Source: Bacterioplanoides sp965219715 (GTDB taxonomy: Bacteria; Pseudomonadota; Gammaproteobacteria; Pseudomonadales; Oceanobacteraceae). From it: DNA of 64,000 nucleotides. Below are positions 43,741 through 53,114 of the stretch, in pieces. Numbering within the stretch: position 1 is the stretch's first letter; each line of letters begins with the position of its first letter. The position numbers and the translations under genes are program-made. The notes under the pieces are model-generated. The model did not search any database. It was not told the origin of the DNA and was given only the letters and a program-made list of their open reading frames with translations. The stretch lies in assembly GCF_965219715.1 (NCBI RefSeq), contig NZ_OZ244785.1, positions 124,001 to 188,000 of the forward strand, read 5' to 3'.

Positions 43741-45165
43741 TTACTGACGCGGCGCAATGAATCGACTCTCTTCCCGTGCGACTTCTTCGCCAGTCGTTTT
43801 ATTGACCACAACAAACTCGATAATTGTCTTGCTGCTCTTCAGTGGATGCTCAGCCGGGTCGAGCTCCAGAGTCAGGGCAATCTCTTCCAGGTCGTTCACA
43901 TCCAGCTGGTAGGTCGTTGGTACATTCATGGTTGCACCGTTCAGGCCTTCCATCGACAGTTCATACGTGTGTGGTGTCTGACTCATGTTCATCAATTTCA
44001 GATAATACGAGTTTTTCACTGTATCGTTTGGTGTTAGCTGGTAGAGCGAACCACGACTGCGCTCAATATCCAGTTCAAACGGCGTGCGGCTGATCATAGA
44101 GTAAGTGAAGCCACCGATCATCAATGACAACATCACGGCATAGCCAACCAGACGCGGACGGAAGAAGTGTGTTTTCTGGCCTTCCAGTTCATTTTCTGTG
44201 GTGTAGCGAATTAAGCCACGCGGCATTTCCAGCTTGTCCATCACAGAATCGCAAGCATCGATGCATAATGCACAACCGATACATTGATACTGCATGCCAT
44301 CGCGAATATCGATACCGGTAGGGCATACCTGAACACACAAAGAACAGTCGACGCAGTCACCAGGTTTCTCGTTGCGTGCTTCCATTTCAGCCAGTTTTTT
44401 CTTGCTGCGGTGCATGCGTGGCTCACCACGATTCGGGTCGTATGAAACGGCTAGAGTATCGCGGTCATACATCACTGACTGGAAGCGGGCATATGGACAC
44501 ATATAGATGCACACCTGCTCGCGCATCCAGCCTGCATTGATATAAGTTGCTGCGGTGAAAAAAGCGATCCAGAAAACCCCCCAGCCATTCACGTCGAAGG
44601 CCAGCATATCGGGGATCAGATCATAAATCGGGGTGAAGTAACCAACAAACGTGACGCCGGTCCAGAAGGCGATCACCAGCCAGGCGATGTGTTTTATTGC
44701 CTTTTTACGGAATTTGGTCAGCGACATTTTTTCTTTGTCGAGCTTAATACGCTGGTTGCGTGTGCCTTCAGCGCGTTCTTCAATCCACATGAAGATAAAC
44801 GACCAGGCGGATTGCGGACAGGTGTAACCACACCAGAGACGGCCAGCCAGATTCGTGACGGTAAATAAACCGTAGGCGGCAATAATCAGCAGGGCTGCGA
44901 GCAGCGGGAAATCCTGAGGCCAGAAGGTCAGGCCAAATACGTGGAATTGGCGTGCGGGTAAATCAAACAGCACCAGCTGCTTTCCTTCCCAGCTCAGCCA
45001 GGCGGTACCGAAATAGGCCAGCATTAACGCCCATAGGGAATAGGTACGGATTTTCTGGAAAAAACCTTCGACTTCACGGACGTAAATTTTTTCCCGTTTT
45101 TGGTACATGCTTTGGGATTGGTTTGGGGCTTTGGGCGTAACGTCCTTAACCGGAATATTACTCAT
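43741..45165 (-). CDS. ccoG: cbb3 oxidase accessory ferredoxin-like protein CcoG (FixG/RdxA)
   Basis: A 474-residue membrane protein with about five membrane segments (residues 40-60, 85-105, 160-180, 195-215, 335-355) and two 4Fe-4S motifs in CVDCSLCVQVCPTGIDIRD and CIGCALCIDACDSVMDKL (residues 262-300), plus WCGYTCPQSAW (near 108). The C-terminal periplasmic part (about 355-470) is an Ig-like domain. CcoG is needed for copper reduction in oxidase maturation. It lies 261 bases after ccoP, with a terminator in between. Confidence 0.95.
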   Translation of the reverse strand: MSNIPVKDVTPKAPNQSQSMYQKREKIYVREVEGFFQKIRTYSLWALMLAYFGTAWLSWEGKQLVLFDLPARQFHVFGLTFWPQDFPLLAALLIIAAYGLFTVTNLAGRLWCGYTCPQSAWSFIFMWIEERAEGTRNQRIKLDKEKMSLTKFRKKAIKHIAWLVIAFWTGVTFVGYFTPIYDLIPDMLAFDVNGWGVFWIAFFTAATYINAGWMREQVCIYMCPYARFQSVMYDRDTLAVSYDPNRGEPRMHRSKKKLAEMEARNEKPGDCVDCSLCVQVCPTGIDIRDGMQYQCIGCALCIDACDSVMDKLEMPRGLIRYTTENELEGQKTHFFRPRLVGYAVMLSLMIGGFTYSMISRTPFELDIERSRGSLYQLTPNDTVKNSYYLKLMNMSQTPHTYELSMEGLNGATMNVPTTYQLDVNDLEEIALTLELDPAEHPLKSSKTIIEFVVVNKTTGEEVAREESRFIAPRQ

Positions 45166-45335
45166 AGTGGCAAATCACCTTGGTTGTGTACTCTCTGTGA
45201 TGCTTTTACCTGGCCCAATGGTCTGGTAGCACTCTTAATCACTTGGCCCTGTGGCAGGCTCTTGTACTATTCGTTGTTCAGGATTTCCTTATATAACGCA
45301 TTAATTATATAGCGAAAAGTACGGTGCTTATAACG

Positions 45336-45362
45336 AAAAAAGCGGCATTGAGCCGCTTTTTT
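45336..45362. terminator. Terminator behind ccoNOQP
   Basis: AAAAAAGCGGC and GCCGCTTTTTT form an 11-bp stem with a five-base loop (ATTGA), and a T-run is present on the minus strand. It closes the structural operon 65 bases after the ccoP stop. Confidence 0.92.
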
Positions 45363-45426
45363 CTGGTTTTCTTGTCTTAGCTCAACCTTCAGTTTAGACA
45401 GCTAAATTGAAGGCTGAACTAACATC

Positions 45427-46347
45427 TTACTTCTGAGACAGAGAGTAGATGTAAGCAGATACCACGTGTACTTTCTGAGCTGAGTTAGTATCCCATATCT
45501 CACCGAAAGCAGGCATCTTACCGTTACGACCATTCTTCAGAGTGAAGGCGATGTCCTTCGAAGAACCACCGTACAGCCATACGTCGTCAGTCAGGTTTGG
45601 CGCACCAACATAGATGCTACCGGAACCGTCAGCGCCGTGACATGCCATACACAGTTGCTGGTACTGCGGAGCAGCACGCTCAGCACCGGCTTCATCGTGC
45701 TTCAGACCAGACAGGCTACGAACGTAAGCTGTCATATCAGCAACACCTTGCTCGCCCAGAACAGGACCCCAGGCTGGCATTGCGCCCTGACGACCGTGAG
45801 TGATGGTTTGTACGATCTGCTCCGGAGAACCGCCGTATAACCAATCGTTGTCGGTCAGGTTAGGGAAGCCTTTAGTACCTGTTGCATCAGTTTGGTGACA
45901 GATGGTGCAGTTGCTCATGAATAAGCGCTTACCGGTTTCCATCGCTTCAGCATTTTTTACCAGCTCTGGAATTGGCGTTGCCGCATATTTGTTGAACAGA
46001 GGTGCAACGTCTTTTTCGAACGCCTGAACTTCCGCTTTCCACTGGTTTTCAGAGGTCCAGGTCACTTGCTCGCCGTCAACTTCAACAGTCAATAGACCGT
46101 TCCAGTTACCCAGGCCATATACACCGATATAACCAAAGCCAAATGCAATAGTGGCCCAGAACATCATTACCCACCAGCGAGGTAGCGGGTTGTCCAGTTC
46201 CTGAATGCCATCGTATTCGTGGCCGGTAGTTTGGTCAGTTTCTTCTTTACGTTGGCCGCGGCTGGTGTACTGGATCAGTACGCCGCAACCAATGATGGAT
46301 CCGATTACAATAACCGCAACCCACACTTGCCAAAAAGTGCTTAACAT
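45427..46347 (-). CDS. ccoP: cbb3 oxidase dihaem subunit CcoP
   Basis: A 306-residue membrane-anchored cytochrome c. An N-terminal segment (FWQVWVAVIVIGSIIGCGVLI) and a second span (WWVMMFWATIAFGFGYIGVYG) anchor it. Two haem c sites are CTICHQ (near residue 148) and CMACHG (near 234). It passes electrons from cytochrome c donors to CcoO/CcoN at the periplasmic face. Start lies two bases after the ccoQ stop. Confidence 0.96.
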   Translation of the reverse strand: MLSTFWQVWVAVIVIGSIIGCGVLIQYTSRGQRKEETDQTTGHEYDGIQELDNPLPRWWVMMFWATIAFGFGYIGVYGLGNWNGLLTVEVDGEQVTWTSENQWKAEVQAFEKDVAPLFNKYAATPIPELVKNAEAMETGKRLFMSNCTICHQTDATGTKGFPNLTDNDWLYGGSPEQIVQTITHGRQGAMPAWGPVLGEQGVADMTAYVRSLSGLKHDEAGAERAAPQYQQLCMACHGADGSGSIYVGAPNLTDDVWLYGGSSKDIAFTLKNGRNGKMPAFGEIWDTNSAQKVHVVSAYIYSLSQK

Positions 46348-46349
46348 AT

Positions 46350-46529
46350 CTATTTACTCCGATCGTTATCGTCGTGCGGTGGCATTCCGTCATCGTTATT
46401 CAGAAACGGAATCTGAGCGTCGTCTTCAAAACGCTTCTTACGGCTGGAGCCATAGGCCCACCAAATCACCGCACTAAAAGCTATCAGGGCGAATACGGAG
46501 CCCAAACCGCGCACGTCGTTAATGTCCAT
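46350..46529 (-). CDS. ccoQ: cbb3 oxidase small subunit CcoQ
   Basis: A 59-residue protein read between ccoP and ccoO on the minus strand. It has one membrane span (GLGSVFALIAFSAVIWWAYG) followed by a basic KKRFEDDAQIPFLNND and an acidic, proline-rich end. This pattern (one span, then KKRF..A..PF) is that of CcoQ/FixQ, which stabilises the oxidase in oxygen. The ATG is at 46529 and the stop at 46350; ccoO ends five bases upstream. Confidence 0.92.
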   Translation of the reverse strand: MDINDVRGLGSVFALIAFSAVIWWAYGSSRKKRFEDDAQIPFLNNDDGMPPHDDNDRSK

Positions 46530-46533
46530 GGGA

Positions 46534-47142
46534 TTACCGCTTAGTGATCACTGTGCCCAGCTGCTGCAGGTAAGCAACCAGAGCTTCGATTTCAGTTACA
46601 CCGTCAACTGCCGCTTTTGCGCCCTCGATGTCTTCATCGGTGTAAGGAACACCAACCAGACGCAGAGCTTCCATCTTGCGAGGAGTCAGACGACCATCAA
46701 CTTTATCTTCGAATAACCATGGGTACGAAGGCATAACAGACTCAGGTACAACATCACGAGGGTTGTACATGTGCGCACGGTGCCATTCGTCGGAGTAGCG
46801 ACCGCCAACACGTGCCAGATCAGGACCGGTACGCTTAGAGCCCCACAGGAATGGGTGTTCGTAAACGAACTCACCAGACACAGAGTAAGGACCATAACGC
46901 TCAGTCTCAGCACGGAACGGACGAATCATCTGGGTGTGACATACGTGACAACCTTCACGGATGTAGATGTCACGACCTTCCAGCTGCACTGCGTTCAGTG
47001 GTTTCAGACCTTCAACCGGAGTGGTTGTGTCTTTATTGAAGAACAGTGGAACGATTTCAGCCATACCACCCCAGCTCAGGGCGATGACAATCATCACCAC
47101 CATGAGTGGTAAGCTGCGTTCAATATCATCATGCTTAATCAT
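46534..47142 (-). CDS. ccoO: cbb3 oxidase monohaem subunit CcoO
   Basis: A 202-residue cytochrome c with one N-terminal membrane span (LPLMVVMIVIALSWGGMAEIV) and a single haem c site, GCHVCHTQMIRPF (near residue 60), with the later methionine ligand MPSYPWL (near 134). It bridges CcoP and CcoN. It starts 14 bases after the ccoN stop. Confidence 0.97.
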   Translation of the reverse strand: MIKHDDIERSLPLMVVMIVIALSWGGMAEIVPLFFNKDTTTPVEGLKPLNAVQLEGRDIYIREGCHVCHTQMIRPFRAETERYGPYSVSGEFVYEHPFLWGSKRTGPDLARVGGRYSDEWHRAHMYNPRDVVPESVMPSYPWLFEDKVDGRLTPRKMEALRLVGVPYTDEDIEGAKAAVDGVTEIEALVAYLQQLGTVITKR

Positions 47143-47156
47143 AATTCTCTTACTCC

Positions 47157-48590
47157 TTATGCCTGAGCTGGTGCTGCGTTAGCGGCTTCTTTCTTGGCAT
47201 CACGAACCGTCATGTAGACGTTGTATGCCATAACCAGCATGCCCACCAGGAACAGTCCGCCACCAATGGTACGAACGATGTAGCCAGGAACAGAAGCTTC
47301 TACTGATTCAACGAAGCTGTAAGTCAGGGTGCCGTCAGCGTTAACCGCACGCCACATCAGACCTTGCATAATACCGTTCACCCACAGAGCAGCGATGTAC
47401 AGTACAGTACCGATAGTTGCCAGCCAGAAGTGTGTGTTGATCAGTTTAATGGAGTACATGTCACCGGCTTTGCGGCCGAACATGATAGGAATCAGGTGGT
47501 ACAGAGCACCGATAGAAACCATCGCAACCCAACCCAGAGCACCAGAGTGTACGTGACCAATGGTCCAGTCGGTGTTGTGAGACAGTGCGTTTACCGTTTT
47601 GATCGACATCATCGGGCCTTCGAAGGTAGACATACCGTAGAAAGACAGAGATACAACCAGGAAACGCAGAATAGGGTCGTTACGCAGTTTGTGCCATGCG
47701 CCAGACAGCGTCATCATACCGTTGATCATACCACCCCAGGACGGAGCCAGCAGGATCAGAGACATAATCATACCTGCAGTCTGAGCCCAGTCAGGCAGTG
47801 CAGAGTAGTGCAGGTGGTGACCACCAGCCCAAACGTAGATAGAAATCAGTGCCCAAAAGTGAACGATCGACAGACGGTAAGAGTAAACCGGACGACCCGC
47901 TTGCTTTGGCACGAAGTAGTACATAATACCCAGGAAGCCCGCTGTCAGGAAGAAACCTACCGCGTTATGACCCCACCACCACTGGATCATGGCGTCGATT
48001 GTGCCAGGCCAGATTGAGTAAGACTTAGTCAGGGATACTACTGTTGGCAGGTTGTTACCGATGTACAGGATAGCAACCATGATCATGAAGGCAGCGAAGA
48101 ACCAGTTAGCTACATAGATGTGAGCTTCTTTACGGTTTGCAACGGTACCCAGGAAGTTGATGATGTAGGCAACCCACACCAGCGTAACCATAATATCGAT
48201 TGGCCATTCCAGCTCAGCGTATTCTTTCGCAGACGTCATACCCAGAGGCAGAGTGATTGCGGCCGCAACGATAATGGCATTCCAACCCCAGAAGGTGAAA
48301 GACGCCAGTGTGTCTGAGAACAGACGGGTGCGACAGGTACGTTGAACAATGTAGTAGGAGGTTGCAAATAAAGCAGAACCACCAAAGGCGAAAATAACCG
48401 CATTAGTGTGCAGTGGACGTAAACGGCCAAAAGACAACCAAGGGGTATCAAAGTTTAAAGCAGGCCATGCCAGCTGAGCAGCGATTAATACACCGACTGC
48501 CATGCCAACAATGCCCCAAACTACAGTCATGATGGCAAATTGTCTTACCACCTTGTAGTTGTACTCGGGATGGTCAAATGCTGTGCTCAT
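47157..48590 (-). CDS. ccoN: cbb3 oxidase catalytic subunit CcoN
   Basis: Proton-pumping haem-copper oxidase subunit of 477 residues with about 12 membrane segments. The low-spin haem ligand His is in LHTNAVIFAF (near residue 60). The active-site histidines are in QWWWGHNAVGFF (near 209), GGHHLHYSA (near 258) and NTDWTIGHVHSGALGW (near 345). ATG at 48590 was chosen because GGA lies eight bases upstream; a second ATG at 48596 is too close to it. It is the first gene of the ccoNOQP operon. Confidence 0.97.
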   Translation of the reverse strand: MSTAFDHPEYNYKVVRQFAIMTVVWGIVGMAVGVLIAAQLAWPALNFDTPWLSFGRLRPLHTNAVIFAFGGSALFATSYYIVQRTCRTRLFSDTLASFTFWGWNAIIVAAAITLPLGMTSAKEYAELEWPIDIMVTLVWVAYIINFLGTVANRKEAHIYVANWFFAAFMIMVAILYIGNNLPTVVSLTKSYSIWPGTIDAMIQWWWGHNAVGFFLTAGFLGIMYYFVPKQAGRPVYSYRLSIVHFWALISIYVWAGGHHLHYSALPDWAQTAGMIMSLILLAPSWGGMINGMMTLSGAWHKLRNDPILRFLVVSLSFYGMSTFEGPMMSIKTVNALSHNTDWTIGHVHSGALGWVAMVSIGALYHLIPIMFGRKAGDMYSIKLINTHFWLATIGTVLYIAALWVNGIMQGLMWRAVNADGTLTYSFVESVEASVPGYIVRTIGGGLFLVGMLVMAYNVYMTVRDAKKEAANAAPAQA

Positions 48591-48723
48591 GATCATATTC
48601 CATTTAACAGCGAGGGTTGAGGGTTAAAAAATCGGTGCGACATTATCTGTGCGTTCATTGCTATTTGCAATCAAAGTCAGAAAAAACGCCTGATTTTCAG
48701 CAGCTTAAGCCACATTTTTTGTG

Positions 48724-48774
48724 ATTATATGCTCGCCATTGAGAACGGCTCTCAACACCATTGCTCCCAATCAA
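48724..48774 (-). promoter_or_regulatory. FNR box and -10 element upstream of ccoNOQP
   Basis: On the minus strand TTGAT-TGGG-AGCAA (48774-48761) matches the FNR consensus TTGAT-N4-ATCAA in nine of ten positions. A perfect TATAAT (48729-48724) follows, with no good -35 hexamer, as expected for an activated promoter. The centre of the box is about 41 bases from the -10 centre, roughly 9 bases farther than the usual class II spacing. This lies in the 329-base gap between ccoN and the divergent hydrolase gene; the rest of that gap shows nothing else. Confidence 0.6.
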
Positions 48775-48919
48775 GCTATCACCGTGTCGAACCAGCTTAG
48801 CCGAGGCTGACAACTTTCTTCGACACAGTGCATATTAAATTGGTGGTAGGTCAAAATATTGATATAAAGCAATAGTTTCGCCGAAGCAGGCAGGAAATCT
48901 CCTTATAAAACCAAAGGTT

Positions 48920-49570
48920 ATGACTAGAGAAGAGATGCTGATGGAAGACTGGTTAACCGATGGTGAGAAAAAGAATCCGTTAGTCATTCTGGCACACGGT
49001 GCGGGAGCGGGCAGTGACAGTGACTTTATGCAGCAAATGGCGCAATTGTTGGCTGCCAGAGGGCTGTATGTTGTGCGGTTCGACTTTCCATACATGCTCA
49101 AGCGTCGTGAGGACGGTAAAAAGCGACCGCCTGATCGTGCTCCTAAACTGCTGGAAGCGTATCGCGCCGTTATCGCTGAATTCGATCGCCCTTGTGTGAT
49201 TGCTGGCAAATCCATGGGCGGGCGCATGGCGAGCCTGATCGCTACCGAAGAAGAGGTATCCGCTCAGGTGAAAGGCTGCGTTGCGCTTGGGTATCCGTTT
49301 CATCCTTTGGGGAAACCCGAAAACCTCCGGATTGACCATTTACAGTCGATCGAACTGCCGATGCTTTTTCTGCAGGGCGTGCGCGATAAAATGGGAAGCT
49401 TCGAAGAAGTCAGCGGTTACCCTCTGTCGGAAGAGCTTGAGATTCAATGGCTGTTTGATGGTGATCATGACCTGAAGCCGAGAAAGGCCAGCGGAATCAG
49501 TCATCAGCGTAATCTTGAAGCAGCAGCTGAAGCGGTTTGTGCTTTTGTTAAGGACGTTCTGGCTGACTGA
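48920..49570 (+). CDS. Alpha/beta hydrolase of the KANL3/Tex30-like family
   Basis: A 216-residue soluble hydrolase. LVILAHGAGAGSDSDFMQ (near residue 21) carries the oxyanion-type turn, AGKSMGGRMA (near 94) is the nucleophile elbow with serine, and LFLQGVRDKMG (near 148) and LFDGDHDLKP (near 175) supply the acid and the histidine. The family is widespread in bacteria; activity is unknown (esterase or thioesterase likely). Several start codons are close together (48920, 48935, 48941); only the upstream one is listed, with weak start evidence. It is divergent from ccoN. Confidence 0.85.
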   Translation: MTREEMLMEDWLTDGEKKNPLVILAHGAGAGSDSDFMQQMAQLLAARGLYVVRFDFPYMLKRREDGKKRPPDRAPKLLEAYRAVIAEFDRPCVIAGKSMGGRMASLIATEEEVSAQVKGCVALGYPFHPLGKPENLRIDHLQSIELPMLFLQGVRDKMGSFEEVSGYPLSEELEIQWLFDGDHDLKPRKASGISHQRNLEAAAEAVCAFVKDVLAD

Positions 49571-49614
49571 TTCTGCGAAGTCGCGATTAAAAAATCGTAA
49601 CGGATGACGAGATT

Positions 49615-49638
49615 GGTGCCCTGTAACAACAGGGCACC
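49615..49638. terminator. Hairpin between the hydrolase gene and the convergent ABM gene
   Basis: GGTGCCCTGT and ACAGGGCACC form a perfect 10-bp stem around a four-base loop (AACA). A weak T-rich stretch follows on the plus strand. It lies between two convergent genes and probably terminates transcription. Confidence 0.75.
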
Positions 49639-49660
49639 TGACTTATTGTTTATTTATTGT

Positions 49661-49942
49661 TCAAGCGGTTAATACAGTAATTTTTTCCTGCTGCTCGAGA
49701 ATTGGTTGAATGGAACCAATCACATCCTGACGCGCCTGAGAGTGAGACCAGTTATTCCAGGCTTCAACACTCTGCCAGTTGGTAATGATAATACGGTGGT
49801 TTTTATTGCTGGCGTCTTTGTAAGAAGCGCCGGAAATATAACCGTCGGCCTCAAGAATGGCACGCAGTGTATTTTTTACGGCATTTTCATAGGTGCTTTC
49901 CATACCGTCAGCAATAACGCGTTCAATAATTACCTTAATCAT
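49661..49942 (-). CDS. Antibiotic biosynthesis monooxygenase (ABM) fold protein
   Basis: A 93-residue protein with the ferredoxin-like ABM fold: MIKVIIERVI start, ILEADGYISGASYKD, then HRIIITNWQSVEAWNNWSHS, the conserved block with Trp-Trp. Members include small monooxygenases and haem-degrading enzymes; the specific role is unknown. AAGGAAA precedes the ATG. It stands alone, 105 bases from the DISM kinase gene on the same strand. Confidence 0.85.
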   Translation of the reverse strand: MIKVIIERVIADGMESTYENAVKNTLRAILEADGYISGASYKDASNKNHRIIITNWQSVEAWNNWSHSQARQDVIGSIQPILEQQEKITVLTA

Positions 49943-50047
49943 TTTCTTGTTTCCTTATTTCGATGAAGACAGACGACGAGTGTTTGCACGCTTTCAGCAT
50001 ATAAGCATAGTGGATTGTGATGGTGAGTTGCATCAACAATTAGTACC

Positions 50048-52432
50048 TTATGTTTGCGATTGTGGAAAGCGTAACTCAATCTCGAAGCCGTCGCTGTGTG
50101 CAGGCCATTGAATACAGCCCTGCATTAATTCAGTAACCAGATTATACGTCTGATAAAGTCCCAGCCCTTTGCTGGATGCCTGTTGTCGCTGGGTGGTGTA
50201 AAACGGCAGGAAGACTTTGTCGCGTTCTTCGGTTGCAACACCACTACCATTATCGCGGTAACGCAGTATTAAATAATCCTTATCGTCATTAATGGAGATG
50301 TTGGCGCTCAGTTCACCCGATTCGGCTTTGTCTTCATTATGGCTGATGGAATTGCTGATTAACTGCTCGAGAATGCTTTTTAATGCGTCCGGATAGGTGT
50401 GCCACTCGACGGCAAAGCTATGAACTTCCTGCTGGATATTAATAGCGTTTTTGTCACTCTCCATCTGATGCGTCCAGTTCGTTAACCATTGGCGGATCTG
50501 GATGGTTTCCTGCTGATATTCACGATCCAGAGCAATAGAGCTTTTCATCAGCGCATTAAGCTCGCATAAGCGTTCAACGGCATGGTCGATATGGCTCAGG
50601 CCGTCGGCACACAGTTGCTGGCCGTCGGGCAGTAGTTGTGATTGATCCTTCAAAAAGCTCTGGGCCATGCGGATGTTACCCAGCGGAGTATTCATTTCAT
50701 GGGATACCCCCATAACCAGTTGGCGTAATGACTGGTTTTTTTCCTCTTGCAGCTGACGCAGTTTTTCTTCTTTCTGATATTTTTCCGAAACGTCCTGCGC
50801 TGCGCCAATCCAGTGAGCGTTTTCTCCCTCGAATGCTTTGCGTATCGATAGGCTGATCATGAGTTGTTGTTGGCTGCCCGGCTGAATGAGCGCAAAGATA
50901 AATCCTTGTGTACGTCCATCCTGGTTCACATTGTGCTCCAACCGGATAAAGTCCTGCGGGTTGTCGAACAGGTTTTTCAAGGTCAGCTCGGAGCTGATTT
51001 TGTCCTGACCAATCATGGCCCGCCAGGCGGGATTCGACTTGATAAAGTGCCCTTGACTATCAATCTGAAATTGTCCGGTGAAGGAATTCTGATACAACTC
51101 TTCATAGTTTCGCAGATGATGGATTGACTCTTCCTGACTGGCGAGCAGCGCTTTGCGGTTTTGTAGTTTTTCCCGTTGCAGCTCGGTAATTCTCTCTCCG
51201 AGAGCCAGCGACAACAGCAGTATTTCGGCAAAGGAGCCCGCCTGGTAGCCATAAATGGTAAACAGATTGGTTGGTACAAAGCCGAGACTGCGGGCAGTTG
51301 CCAGTGACAATCCGGCGATAAAAAATACCCATGCGAGGGTGAATATGCGTGCCGAGGAAACGCCTTTCAGCCAAAAGCGAATACCCAACAGTAATGCTGA
51401 CAAAGTAATGGCCAACATCAGAACATTCTGTACCGCAACAACCGGACGATAGGGCAAGAATAAATTGGCCAGAAGGGTGATCAATGCTACAGCGAAAAAG
51501 CCACGAAACAGCTTGTGAGCAATCGGACTGTGGTTAGCAAGGTCGAGAAAGCGCGGAATAAACAGCGAGATTGCACAAATAGTGATGGAAAACAGCCATG
51601 GTAAGGCATATTGGTTGATTTCCGGCTTGTCTGGCCAGAGGTACTGGAAAGCATCCCCGGAGTAACTGGTATGGAATAGCAAAAAGCTGAGCACAAAGGC
51701 GGAGTAATACAGATAAATACGGTCCCGGGTTGAGAAGAACAGGAACAGGTTATACAGCCCCATAATCAGCATCATCGAAATATAGCCGCCGCGTAGCCAG
51801 CTGTTGAACAGCAGATCGTCGTACAGGCTTTTCTCATCAACCAGGTCGGTGGGAAACTGATGCGTCCCCTCGGTGGCCATACGGAACAGCAACCAATAGG
51901 GTTCATTCATCGCCGGCAGCGGAATGATCAGTTCCGGATGATTAACCATGCGTTGTGAAAATGGCAGCAGGTCACCACTCAGTTGTTCCAGGCAGTTTTC
52001 TGGCTGTTGCAGGGATGCGCAGGTATACACATCAAAATGATCGATCAGAGAGTAATGATTCCGAACAAACCAGCGGCTCGGTACCTTTGAGGTATCAATT
52101 TTTGCTATTAGCCAGAACGCTGAGCCGCTGAAGCCAAAATTCGGATTTTCGCTTTGGCTGGTTTGCCATGTATTGGCGGTTAACACATCAGCAAGTTGCA
52201 TATCACCGGACTCGTCTTCTAAAAACGCGCTGTACCCGCCGACTGGGAAGTGGCCGGGGTGTTCAGGAGCCAGAGAACTCAGTTGCAGCTTATCGGCTTG
52301 CTGTAGATTCAGGTGTGAAGCAACGGATGAATTAGCCTGGGATGACAGGCTGATAAAAAACAGTACCAACAATACGACGATCAGTCGTAGGGTGGCTGTT
52401 AAATCTGTGATCCGGATTCCGGGGTAATACAA
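50048..52432 (-). CDS. 7TMR-DISM sensor histidine kinase with PAS domain
   Basis: About 794 residues from a TTG at 52432, chosen because GGAA lies seven bases upstream and a signal peptide (LRLIVVLLVLFFISLSSQA) follows; an open frame to 52516 overlaps the neighbouring gene. The order is: periplasmic DISMED2-like beta-sandwich (about 30-170), seven membrane segments (about 185-385), coiled coil, PAS (about 435-535), HisKA with VSHEMNTPLGNIRMA (near 575) and a HATPase domain with LISNSISHNED, YRDNGSGV and GLGLYQTYN. It probably senses an extracellular small molecule or carbohydrate. No response regulator is adjacent, so its partner is elsewhere. Confidence 0.9.
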   Translation of the reverse strand: MYYPGIRITDLTATLRLIVVLLVLFFISLSSQANSSVASHLNLQQADKLQLSSLAPEHPGHFPVGGYSAFLEDESGDMQLADVLTANTWQTSQSENPNFGFSGSAFWLIAKIDTSKVPSRWFVRNHYSLIDHFDVYTCASLQQPENCLEQLSGDLLPFSQRMVNHPELIIPLPAMNEPYWLLFRMATEGTHQFPTDLVDEKSLYDDLLFNSWLRGGYISMMLIMGLYNLFLFFSTRDRIYLYYSAFVLSFLLFHTSYSGDAFQYLWPDKPEINQYALPWLFSITICAISLFIPRFLDLANHSPIAHKLFRGFFAVALITLLANLFLPYRPVVAVQNVLMLAITLSALLLGIRFWLKGVSSARIFTLAWVFFIAGLSLATARSLGFVPTNLFTIYGYQAGSFAEILLLSLALGERITELQREKLQNRKALLASQEESIHHLRNYEELYQNSFTGQFQIDSQGHFIKSNPAWRAMIGQDKISSELTLKNLFDNPQDFIRLEHNVNQDGRTQGFIFALIQPGSQQQLMISLSIRKAFEGENAHWIGAAQDVSEKYQKEEKLRQLQEEKNQSLRQLVMGVSHEMNTPLGNIRMAQSFLKDQSQLLPDGQQLCADGLSHIDHAVERLCELNALMKSSIALDREYQQETIQIRQWLTNWTHQMESDKNAINIQQEVHSFAVEWHTYPDALKSILEQLISNSISHNEDKAESGELSANISINDDKDYLILRYRDNGSGVATEERDKVFLPFYTTQRQQASSKGLGLYQTYNLVTELMQGCIQWPAHSDGFEIELRFPQSQT

Positions 52433-52452
52433 GGTGAGATTCCGTATTGTTA

Positions 52453-52965
52453 TTAGCTGATTGCCATTACCAGTATAGTCAGCCAGATAACGATGCCAGC
52501 AATAAGTACACCCCAATCCAGCCCATCGAGCTCGGTGTTCTGAGCGTAGAAATGAATTCGTTTGTCATGGATACGGTTGATTGCCTGATTGACCAGCAGA
52601 TTAGGCAGCAGGGTTAACATAATCACCAGAAAGCCCCAGGGGTGGCCGGTAACCAGCAGCCAGGTCGGAATCAGGTTAAAGATAACAAACAATATATAGA
52701 CTCTGATCGGGCTCCAGCGTGCGCTTTCGCGATCAGCCTGGCTTTGTTTGTGAACACGCTGATACAGGTCGAGCTGATAGACGATTGCCAGCAGGGTACG
52801 CAGCAGTGGCTTGATCGTGGGGTCCTGGCGTTTGAGCTGAACCCAGTTCTGGTAACTCCAGACCAGACCATAGAGGCCAAAAGTTGCCAGTGACAACTCA
52901 ATCAGTTTCTCAGTACCAATCTGAAAAAACAGTCCCTTTTCCAGGGTTTCCTTGTGCTGCTGCAT
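52453..52965 (-). CDS. DUF4234-like membrane protein
   Basis: A 170-residue membrane protein. From ATG 52965 (AGGA six bases upstream) it begins MQQHKETLEKGLFFQIGTEK and has about four membrane segments (near residues 25-40, 82-98, 102-118, 148-168). KLIELSLATFGLYGLVWSYQNW resembles the start of small YckC/DUF4234-like proteins. The longer frame to 53061 has no good start site. No function is assigned. It lies 20 bases upstream of the DISM kinase gene start, so the two are probably cotranscribed. Confidence 0.72.
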   Translation of the reverse strand: MQQHKETLEKGLFFQIGTEKLIELSLATFGLYGLVWSYQNWVQLKRQDPTIKPLLRTLLAIVYQLDLYQRVHKQSQADRESARWSPIRVYILFVIFNLIPTWLLVTGHPWGFLVIMLTLLPNLLVNQAINRIHDKRIHFYAQNTELDGLDWGVLIAGIVIWLTILVMAIS

Positions 52966-53114
52966 GGTGTTTCCTGCGTTGAGGTGCTTCCGCAGTATAC
53001 CCATGGAAAGTGATCGCGCGAAACCCCGTTCCGTCTGTTGTAATCGTGGGCTGGTGTTCATCCGCTGCTTTCAGTAATCTAGGTCGGTTTTAGTCAGCGC
53101 CGAAATAGAAGTGT

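Noticed and set aside
48661..48680. Second FNR-like site close to ccoN
   Set aside because: Only the TTGAT half-site is present; the other half matches two of five bases, so it is not claimed.
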